A program made the translations under genes and the position numbers. A DNA stretch of 32,075 nucleotides, from NCBI GenBank assembly GCA_947626135.1, contig CANQQZ010000023.1, positions 1 through 32,075 on the forward strand, written 5' to 3'. The notes beneath the pieces are model-generated. The model was not told where the DNA came from. It did no database searches and saw only the letters and a program-made list of their open reading frames with translations. Source of the stretch: an uncultured Clostridia bacterium. Lineage in GTDB: Bacteria; Bacillota; Clostridia; UBA1381. Below, in pieces: positions 1-7,100 of this stretch. The stretch's first letter is position 1; every line of letters starts with the position of its first letter.

Positions 1-71
1 ACTGCTACGGTTAACGTCAGCGCCGTCTTAGCCGCCGCGACTGTGCCGGTTTCGGTTGATTCAACTGAACC
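1..71 (-). CDS. 5' edge of a silent C-terminal cassette (cassette A, partial)
   Basis: Positions 1-77 are identical to 31955-32031, the start of cassette D. Read on the minus strand from the shared 28-bp site, the frame gives GSVESTETGTV followed by an Ala/Lys/Thr-rich stretch, exactly as in cassette D. The rest lies outside the window, so its length and tail cannot be seen. There is no start codon, and the purH promoter points away from it, so in this arrangement it should be untranslated. Identity with D stops exactly at the end of the CCCGCGGG flank, at position 77. It may be a real further cassette or a short duplicate of the D start; only upstream sequence can tell. Confidence 0.7.
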
Positions 72-72
72 C
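45..72 (-). repeat. 28-bp recombination core site A
   Basis: This is one of four identical 28-bp copies; the others are at 6385-6412, 24844-24871 and 31999-32026. On the minus strand it begins GGGTTCAG, has the near-palindromic centre GTTGA-A-TCAAC, and ends with AAACCGGC. Its outer flank is CCCGCGGG (70-77), shared with the other two silent copies but not with the expressed gene. A possible single arm-like motif TACACG lies at 127-132. Confidence 0.85.
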
Positions 73-80
73 GCGGGGGA

Positions 81-109
81 TTGACAACCGCGGGTAAATT
101 TGGTACTAT
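81..109 (+). promoter_or_regulatory. Promoter of the purH-type gene
   Basis: TTGACA at 81-86 is followed by a 17-bp spacer and TACTAT at 104-109. The overlapping TATAAT at 107-112 would have a 20-bp spacer and is less likely. It starts only 4 bp from the CCCGCGGG flank of recombination site A, so any rearrangement at that site changes the DNA immediately upstream of this promoter but leaves it intact. Confidence 0.6.
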
Positions 110-159
110 AATATAGAGAAATACATACACGTCAAACTTAAAGGAAAGGACAATAAATC

Positions 160-1332
160 ATGCAAGAATTACAACTAAAATACGGCTGCAATCCGAACCA
201 GAAGCCGTCGAGAGTATTTATGGAGGACGGCGAGCTGCCGTTTAAGGCGCTGTGCGGCACGCCGGGCTACATAAATCTGCTTGACGCATTAAACGGCTAT
301 CAGCTCGTTAAGGAACTCAAAAAGGCTACGGGACTTCCGGCGGCGACATCGTTTAAGCACGTATCTCCGGCGGGCGCGGCGGTTGGGCTGCCGCTTTCGG
401 ACACGCTCAAAAGGATTTATTTCACCGATGACGTGGAGCTTACTCCGCTCGCATCGGCATACGCGCGCGCGAGGGGCGCGGACAGAATGTCATCGTTCGG
501 TGATTTCATCGCGCTTTCGGACAAATGTGACAAGGCGACAGCGCTTTTAATCAAAAAAGAGGTTTCCGACGGAATAATCGCGCCGGGCTACGACGATGAC
601 GCGCTTGAAATCCTGATGAAGAAAAAGGGCGGCAAATACTGTATATTGGAGATTGACGAGGACTATGTTCCCGCGCCGATCGAGTATAAGCAGGTGTTCG
701 GTATTACGTTCGAGCAGGGCAGGAACGAGCTTGATATAAACGAGGAGCTGCTCTCGAACGTTGTCACGGCTAACAAAAGCATTCCCGACGAGGCGAAGCG
801 CGATATGATGATTTCGCTTATCGTTTTAAAATACACCCAGTCCAATTCCGTATGCTACGTTAAGGACGGACAGGCAATCGGCATCGGCGCGGGGCAGCAG
901 TCGCGCATACACTGCACGCGCCTTGCCGGAAACAAGGCGGATATCTGGTGGTTCCGCCAAGCACCGCAGGTACTCGGTCTGCAATTTGTTGACGGCATAA
1001 AGCGCGCCGACCGCGACAACGCAATCGACGTGTATATCTCCGACGAGCACGACGACGTTTTAGCCGACGGCGCATGGGAGAAGATATTTAAGGTAAAGCC
1101 GCCGGTATTCACAAAGGCGGAGCAGCGCGAATGGCTCGACAAAAACACAAACGTCATACTGGGCTCGGACGCGTTTTTCCCGTTCGGGGACAACATTGAG
1201 CGCGCAAAAAAGAGCGGCGTGAAGTACGTCGCTGAACCCGGCGGCTCGATAAGGGACGATAACGTTATTGAGACGTGCGATAAATACGGCATGGCAATGG
1301 CGTTCACGGGAATAAGATTGTTCCATCATTAA
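160..1332 (+). CDS. purH: AICAR formyltransferase (stand-alone PurH transformylase domain)
   Basis: It should transfer the formyl group of 10-formyl-THF to AICAR to give FAICAR, the penultimate step of IMP synthesis in the cytoplasm. The 390 residues match only the transformylase half of bifunctional PurH, which is usually about 510 residues. The catalytic Lys-His pair (K66-H67 in SFKHVSPAGAAVG), the RGADRMSSFGDF stretch, GAGQQSRIHCTRLAG and the C-terminal TGIRLFHH are all visible. The N-terminal IMP cyclohydrolase domain is absent, so a separate cyclohydrolase must exist elsewhere. The ATG at 160 is preceded by AAGGAAAGGA. purD lies downstream on the same strand after a palindromic repeat, which fits a purine operon. 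The symbol is given for the transformylase domain only. Confidence 0.9.
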   Translation: MQELQLKYGCNPNQKPSRVFMEDGELPFKALCGTPGYINLLDALNGYQLVKELKKATGLPAATSFKHVSPAGAAVGLPLSDTLKRIYFTDDVELTPLASAYARARGADRMSSFGDFIALSDKCDKATALLIKKEVSDGIIAPGYDDDALEILMKKKGGKYCILEIDEDYVPAPIEYKQVFGITFEQGRNELDINEELLSNVVTANKSIPDEAKRDMMISLIVLKYTQSNSVCYVKDGQAIGIGAGQQSRIHCTRLAGNKADIWWFRQAPQVLGLQFVDGIKRADRDNAIDVYISDEHDDVLADGAWEKIFKVKPPVFTKAEQREWLDKNTNVILGSDAFFPFGDNIERAKKSGVKYVAEPGGSIRDDNVIETCDKYGMAMAFTGIRLFHH

Positions 1333-1347
1333 TTGGTCGGTATACAA

Positions 1348-1514
1348 GGCTTCCCCTCAAGGAGAAGCTGTCAGCGGAGCTGACTGATGAGGTGCAGCCC
1401 GTTAGGGCGTTATAATTTCGAATGTAGAAAAAACTCTGTTTCGCAGCCGCACCTCATCCACCCTTTCGATTTGCAAGCAAACCGAGTGGGTCCTCCTTCC
1501 CCTCAAGGGGAAGG
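1348..1514. repeat. MITE-like palindromic intergenic repeat 1
   Basis: The segment is built of nested inverted repeats. They are an outer hairpin CTTCCCC-TCAA-type at each end (perfect at 1495-1514), a TCAGC-GGA-GCTGA hairpin at 1371-1383, and a long-range pair GATGAGGTGC (1386-1395) with GCACCTCATC (1449-1458). The motif CTGTCAGCGGAGCTGACTG recurs with one change in the second repeat near 2868. It carries no convincing gene. It lies between purH and purD and would be transcribed with them. Confidence 0.7.
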
Positions 1515-1537
1515 CATATGTGTTAGGAGGAAACATT

Positions 1538-2797
1538 ATGAAAATATTAGTAGTAGGCGGCGGCGGACGTGAGCACGCTATTGTGTGGAAAATCGCGCAG
1601 TCGCCGAAGGTTGAGAAGATTTACTGCGCTCCCGGCAACGGCGGTATCGCGGAACTGGCGGAATGCGTGAATGTGGCGGCGACTGACATTAACGGCATGG
1701 TCGCGCTCGCGAAGGAAAAGGCGGTCGATCTTGTAATGGTCGCGCCGGACGACCCGCTCGCTATGGGCATGGTGGACGCGCTCGAAAAAGAGGGAATACG
1801 CGCGTTCGGACCCCGCGCAAACGCGGCGATCATCGAGGGCAGCAAGGCGTTCTCGAAGGAGCTTATGAAAAAGTACAATATCCCGACCGCCAGATACGAG
1901 GTATTCGACGACAGCACGAAAGCGATTTCGTACATAAAGGAGCAGGGCAAATTCCCGGCAGTTATCAAGGCGGACGGACTCGCGCTCGGCAAGGGCGTTA
2001 TAATCGCGCAGGATTTAGCCGAAGCCGAGCAAGCCGTGCGCGAAATGATCGACGAGGGCAAATTCGGCAGGAGCGGCAGCCGCGTCGTTATCGAGGAATT
2101 CCTGACGGGACCCGAGGTATCGGTTCTCGCGTTTACCGACGGAAAAACGGTCAAGCCTATGGTATCGGCGCAGGATCACAAGCGCGCATACGATAACGAC
2201 AAGGGCCTGAACACGGGCGGCATGGGCACGTTCTCGCCGTCGCGGTTATATGACGAGGCGAAGCAAAAGGAATGCATGGAAAACATTTTCCTGCCGACGA
2301 TAAAGGCAATGACCGCTGAGCAGAGACCCTTTAAGGGCGTGCTCTATTTCGGACTGATGATGACGGCGGACGGCGTGAAGGTGATAGAATACAACTGCCG
2401 CTTCGGAGACCCCGAAACGCAGGTCGTGCTGCCGAGATTAAAGACGGATCTGGTTGACATAATGCAAGCTGTTATAGACGAAAGGCTTGACGAAATCGAG
2501 ATCGAGTGGGAGGACAACGCCGCCGTATGCGTGGTCATGGCGTCGGGCGGCTATCCGGTAAGCTATAAAAAAGGCTACGAAATAACAGGTCTTGACGGCG
2601 TTGACGGCGTTACCGTGTTCCACGCGGGAACGGCTGTAAAGGACGGCAAAATCGTGACAAGCGGCGGACGCGTCTTAGGCGTCACCGCGCTCGGCGCGAA
2701 TATCGACGAGGCGCGCGATAAGGCGTATGCGGCGGTCGGTAAAATTTCGTTTAAGGACGAGTTCCACAGGAGCGATATTGGGATTAAGAGGTATTGA
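1538..2797 (+). CDS. purD: Phosphoribosylamine-glycine ligase (GAR synthetase)
   Basis: It ligates glycine to 5-phosphoribosylamine using ATP, step two of purine synthesis. The 419 residues match the normal PurD length. The N-terminal GGGGREHA loop, the ATP-grasp segments (AVIKADGLALGKGV, DHKRAYDNDKGLNTGGMG) and the metal-site stretch EYNCRFGDPETQ are visible, followed by the C-terminal domain. The chosen ATG at 1538 has TTAGGAGG 7 nt upstream; an in-frame TTG at 1520 overlaps that ribosome binding site and is rejected. It is probably co-transcribed with the formyltransferase upstream. No frameshift or missing motif is seen. Confidence 0.96.
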   Translation: MKILVVGGGGREHAIVWKIAQSPKVEKIYCAPGNGGIAELAECVNVAATDINGMVALAKEKAVDLVMVAPDDPLAMGMVDALEKEGIRAFGPRANAAIIEGSKAFSKELMKKYNIPTARYEVFDDSTKAISYIKEQGKFPAVIKADGLALGKGVIIAQDLAEAEQAVREMIDEGKFGRSGSRVVIEEFLTGPEVSVLAFTDGKTVKPMVSAQDHKRAYDNDKGLNTGGMGTFSPSRLYDEAKQKECMENIFLPTIKAMTAEQRPFKGVLYFGLMMTADGVKVIEYNCRFGDPETQVVLPRLKTDLVDIMQAVIDERLDEIEIEWEDNAAVCVVMASGGYPVSYKKGYEITGLDGVDGVTVFHAGTAVKDGKIVTSGGRVLGVTALGANIDEARDKAYAAVGKISFKDEFHRSDIGIKRY

Positions 2798-2843
2798 TAA
2801 GGTAAATTTGGGGATTGTGTTGACATAGTGGCAACATTTGAGT

Positions 2844-2962
2844 GAGGGCACCCTTGTCAAAGGGGGACTGTCAGCGCAGCTGACTGGGGGATTTCTTTTT
2901 GAGTTTCATGATGAATCCCTCCATCGCCTGCGGCGGTCCCCCTCCCTTTAACAAGGGAGGCT
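2844..2962. repeat. MITE-like palindromic intergenic repeat 2
   Basis: Inverted repeats include TCAGC-GCA-GCTGA (2871-2883), CCTCCCTT-TAACA-AGGGAGG (about 2941-2960), and a pairing between GGGGGATT near 2886 and AATCCCTCC near 2914. It shares the central CTGTCAGCGCAGCTGACTG with repeat 1. It fills most of the 217-bp gap between purD and the deaminase gene and contains no coding sequence I can support. Confidence 0.65.
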
Positions 2963-3014
2963 TACGGACTCCCCCCTACATTGCAAATCCAATTCAAATT
3001 CGAGGTGATATTTA

Positions 3015-3494
3015 ATGAAACGAACCGATTACATATCATGGGACGAATATTTTATGGGTATCGCGCTGCTGTCGGCGCAGCGGTCGAAGGATTCCAATAC
3101 GCAGGTCGGCGCGTGCATAGTGAGCCGTGAGAAGAAAATTCTATCCCTCGGCTACAACGGTATGCCTACCGGCTGCGATGATGACAATATGCCTTGGGAA
3201 CGCGAGGGCGACCCGATCAACACAAAATATATGTACGTGTGCCACGCGGAATTAAACGCCATCTTAAACCGCGGTGACGTGTCGCTCGCCAACTCCGTTT
3301 TATACGTAACGCTGTTCCCGTGCAACGAATGCGCGAAGGCGATAATTCAAAGCGGAATAAAGGAAATCGTGTACATGTCGGACAAATACGCGGATCAGGC
3401 GAATACAATCGTGTCAAAGCGGCTGTTTGACATGGTAGGGATATCGTACCGCCGGTATGAGCCGACGGGCAGGACGATAAATATTGAGCTGTAG
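3015..3494 (+). CDS. dCMP deaminase
   Basis: This is a zinc-dependent cytidine/deoxycytidylate deaminase family protein of 159 residues, expected to convert dCMP to dUMP for thymidylate synthesis. The zinc motif is complete: CHAELNAI (H77, catalytic E79) and PCNECAK (C103, C106). The upstream TQVGACIVS and NGMPTGCDDD segments are typical of ComEB-like dCMP deaminases. The ATG at 3015 follows GAGGTG. A Nudix gene follows 41 bp downstream on the same strand, so the two are probably co-transcribed. Confidence 0.9.
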   Translation: MKRTDYISWDEYFMGIALLSAQRSKDSNTQVGACIVSREKKILSLGYNGMPTGCDDDNMPWEREGDPINTKYMYVCHAELNAILNRGDVSLANSVLYVTLFPCNECAKAIIQSGIKEIVYMSDKYADQANTIVSKRLFDMVGISYRRYEPTGRTINIEL

Positions 3495-3535
3495 GAATGC
3501 GGACGCGCCCGATTCAAAGCGAAGGAGTAATATAT

Positions 3536-4078
3536 ATGGACATTAAGGATTTTGAGGAAAAAACCACGGCTGTAAAGGAAATTTACGACGGCAGGGTCGT
3601 AAAGCTGCGCGTAGAGGAGGTGGAGCTGCCCGACGGGTCGCCCGCTGTACGCGAGCTTATAGCGCATCCGGGCGGCGCGGGCATGATCGCGGTTGACGGG
3701 AACAGGAATGTGCTTATGGTCCGCCAATACCGCATCGCGGCGAAAGCGATGATGCTTGAAATTCCCGCCGGGAAGCTCGAATACGGCGAGGACCCGCTCT
3801 CCTGCGCCGAAAGGGAAATTGTTGAGGAAACCGGCTACAAGGCGGGAAAAATCGTAAAGCTGGGTTCATATTACGCGACGCCCGGTTACTGCGAGGAAAT
3901 TCTGAGCCTGTATTTGGGCACGGATTTGGCGTGGCAGGGTCAGCATCTTGATGAGGGCGAATTCCTGAACGTCGAGAAATATCCGCTCGATACTCTGTAT
4001 GAAATGGTTATGAATAATGAAATCGTTGACGCGAAAACCGCGATTGCGATTTTAAAGGCAAAGCAAATACTGGGCTGA
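3536..4078 (+). CDS. nudF: Nudix ADP-ribose pyrophosphatase
   Basis: It should hydrolyse ADP-ribose to AMP and ribose 5-phosphate. The 180-residue protein has a complete Nudix box: GKLEYGE followed by seven residues and REIVEETGY. The N-terminal strand region (VVKLRVEEVELPDG, VLMVRQYR) and the EIPAGKLE lead-in are characteristic of the NudF branch. The ATG at 3536 has GAAGGAG upstream; a start 13 codons earlier lacks a ribosome binding site. It is the last gene of the plus-strand block and is followed by a strong terminator shared with the convergent adhesin-like gene. Confidence 0.9.
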   Translation: MDIKDFEEKTTAVKEIYDGRVVKLRVEEVELPDGSPAVRELIAHPGGAGMIAVDGNRNVLMVRQYRIAAKAMMLEIPAGKLEYGEDPLSCAEREIVEETGYKAGKIVKLGSYYATPGYCEEILSLYLGTDLAWQGQHLDEGEFLNVEKYPLDTLYEMVMNNEIVDAKTAIAILKAKQILG

Positions 4079-4085
4079 AGGCTTC

Positions 4086-4120
4086 AAAAAAAGGAACGGC
4101 GTAGCCGTTCCCTTTTTTTT
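4086..4120. terminator. Bidirectional intrinsic terminator
   Basis: The stem GGAACGGC (4093-4100) and GCCGTTCC (4104-4111) has a 3-nt loop. It is flanked by an A-run on the left and a T-run on the right, so it can terminate both the Nudix gene (+) and the large secreted-protein gene (-). Confidence 0.9.
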
Positions 4121-4137
4121 GCGTATATCCGGAGCAA

Positions 4138-7100
4138 TTATGCCCCTGCCTTTGTGCGAACAGTCTTTAAATCATAAATTCCGCTCGAACGTTCCGCGTT
4201 GTTAATTGTCGATGTAATCTCGATGCTTCCCAAATCGACCTTAGTGCCTCCGTCAATGGAGTCCTTGGTAAACTCGTGGGAAACGAGAGTATCCTGAGCC
4301 TTCGTTTCCGGTGACGCGATATTGAGAATGATCTTCTGACCCTCCATCGTTATCGTAACCTTCGGATTAATCTTATCCTCCGCGGTATATTTAATCGCCT
4401 TGTTTTCACTGCCACTTTTCACAGCATCCCAGCCGTTGGCGTCGCCCTTGTTATCATAGCCGGACTGTGCGTGGAATCCGAGGCTCTTTTCCTCAGCGTT
4501 GTAATATTTACCGGACTCTTTGAATTCGCTGACAGTCTCGCCGAGGAACTTAACATCGTTTACGTTGCAGTAATTGGATGAATAGGTGTACGACACAAGC
4601 TCCGTTCCCGCGGTATTCTTTATGGTCACGGTGTTGGTGCCGCCGTTGATTAAGTAGCCGTTGCCTTCTCTGTAGGTGATAACGAGCTTCTCGCCGTCAT
4701 CAACGGTCGCTCCAATGTTTTCAACCTTCGCCGTCGTATTTGAAACTACGAGAGCCTTGTGAGCGCCCCAGTTTCCGTATTTCGTCGGATTAAACATAAC
4801 CGCCGAACCTACAGCAAGCGCGCCCGCCGTAACCGGAGTGCCGTCTTTTGTAAAGATACTCGTCTCACCTGAGAAATCGTCTGTAGCCGCCGCGATTCCC
4901 TCGTCGCCGTCTTCCGCGATTTCAAGCGAATAAGTGCCCTTTACGTCGGAATGCGTTCCGTCCTTACTTGTCGCCGTAACGGTATACGTACCGGCAACCG
5001 CGGTGCTCTTAATTGTAACATTTCCGTCGGTATCAATGGAAACCTTTTCTTTCGCGTCTTGTTCTCCGCTGTCCTTAACATCCCATGTAACGCCCTTTGC
5101 CTTTTCGCCGGTCATAGGTGTGCCGTCCGCGTCAAGCTCCTTGACTGACAGCTTGCCCACCGATCTGCCCTCGGCTGATGATGTTACATGTATGTTCGTA
5201 TTAAGCTTGGAATCGTCGACCTCAATAGACGTAAGCACCTGATCGTTCGGCTCAAGCTCTACCTCTACGCTTGTCGCCGCGCCTGTTTCCGCGACGTCAA
5301 AGCTTCCGGTTTTCGCCTTGTAATCCGCTGTAAGCGGTATGCTGTATTCATAATGACCCGGAAGAAGCTTGATCTTGCCGGTAGCGCTGTCCAACGTAAC
5401 TGTTGTCTTAACGGTTTCATTTACAGCGTCTTCGCCCGCGGGCGTGCCGGTTACGGTGATCGCTTCAACCGCCTGTGCGGTGCCGCTGCCTTGCAGCTTT
5501 GTGGTAAATGTTACATCTGAATACAGCGCAGCCGTATAAACTATGTAGATTTGATTATCAGCCGCGAGAGTTATCTCGTCCGCTCCGGACTTATACTTGA
5601 GCTTCGCGCACGGATCTCCCGCATCCTTCTGGTCGATCGTAGCGTCATAGGTCGGAGTAAACGAATCGCCTATGTACATTACACCGGCTTTTTTGTCTTC
5701 GTTGTCTCCGAATGCCTTCCAGTTGTCATGCTCGGGAATGCCGCCGTCCGATTCAACCTCATATACCTTCTGAACCTTGAGAGAGGTTATCTCGGTAAGA
5801 GCTTCATCCGCAACGTCTATTTCCATCTTAATGTCCGCCAAATCGGTAGTATGACCCGTATTGGTGAATACAATAAGCGTTAATTTGCCTTCCGTGGCCT
5901 CTCTGAGAACGCTTGTCACGTCGTACTCGTATGCCTTTGCGGGGTTGGGATTATTATCATTGCCCGACTTGTCTGTCCAGCCGAGCGACTGAACGATAAC
6001 CTTGGCTTCGCCTCCGAGAGTATTGATGTTAGACGCCTTTACTCCGTCTCCCTCTTTGGCTGCCGTAATGTCAATATAATTCGCGTACTTGCCGAGACCT
6101 ACCTCAACATTGGTATTGTTTTTCTCTACGGTAGCGTTAAACTTGAGCGTTGCGGATTTAACCTTGCCAACGACATCGGCGCCGCAGTCGAAGGAAATGA
6201 TTGCCGCAAGAGCCGTATCCTCATATGCCTGATTTGTCTCCTTAAGCGTTGTTCCGTCAAACTTGGCTTGACCTGTTTTTAACGTGGTCTCGCTTTCGGT
6301 AATGTAGCTTGTGTCCTTGTTATCATCACGGAAGTCTACATACGTTCCTACAGCGTTCACAGTCTTTAACGCTTTCTCCACCGTGCCGGTTTCGGTTGAT
6401 TCAACTGAACCCTCCGTATAGCCTTCTTCGGTAGTGCCGATTGTGCACTTAATCGTGTTGCCTACGTCGCCGTCAACAACGGTATATGTTACCTGATCTT
6501 TCGTTGTTCCGGCAGCGGTCCATGAATAAGTGAACGATGCAGGAAGCTCTTTATCAGGTCTAGGTGACGGAACGACTTTAAGAACGTCGCCTACATTAAC
6601 AGCTGTGCCTGCCGCAAGATCTTCGAAGTTGCCTTTTGCGCCCTTCTGAACCTGGAGCGGAACAGGAGTAACTACTACTTCCTCAAGAGCTACAGGTGAA
6701 GGTGACGGTGAAGCCGACGGTGAAGCCGACGGGGATGCCGACGGGGATGCCGACGGTGATGCCGACGGGGATGCCGACGGGGATGCCGACGGGGATGCCG
6801 ACGGGGATGCCGACGGTGATGCAGCCGGTGATTCCGAAGGCTCAGCAGCCGGTGATTCCGACGGAGAAGCAGCCGGTGATTCCGACGGAGAAGCAGCCGG
6901 TGATTCCGACGGAGAAGCAGTAGCCTCTACATCAGGTGAAGGCGATACTTCCGGCTCTATTGACGGGGGAGCGGGAGGCAGTTCGCCATCCTCTACAACG
7001 CATACAGCGATGGGCGTCATACCCTTAAGGCTATCCCAGAGCATAATCTTATCGCCCTTGCTAAGCTCTTCCGTGCCTACAGTAACAGCCTTCTCAACAT

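Noticed and set aside
1..77. The match of 1-77 with 31955-32031 as a sign of a circular molecule or terminal overlap
   Set aside because: Identity ends inside the window at both places (different bases after position 77 and after 32031), so this is an internal repeat, not an overlap of sequence ends.
6696..6923. Plus-strand open frame across the hinge repeats
   Set aside because: It is a mirror of the repetitive coding sequence, with no ribosome binding site and a purely repetitive product.
6696..6925. CRISPR array
   Set aside because: The units are contiguous 12-bp and 24-bp repeats with no spacers, inside a coding frame rich in Ser, Pro and Ala.
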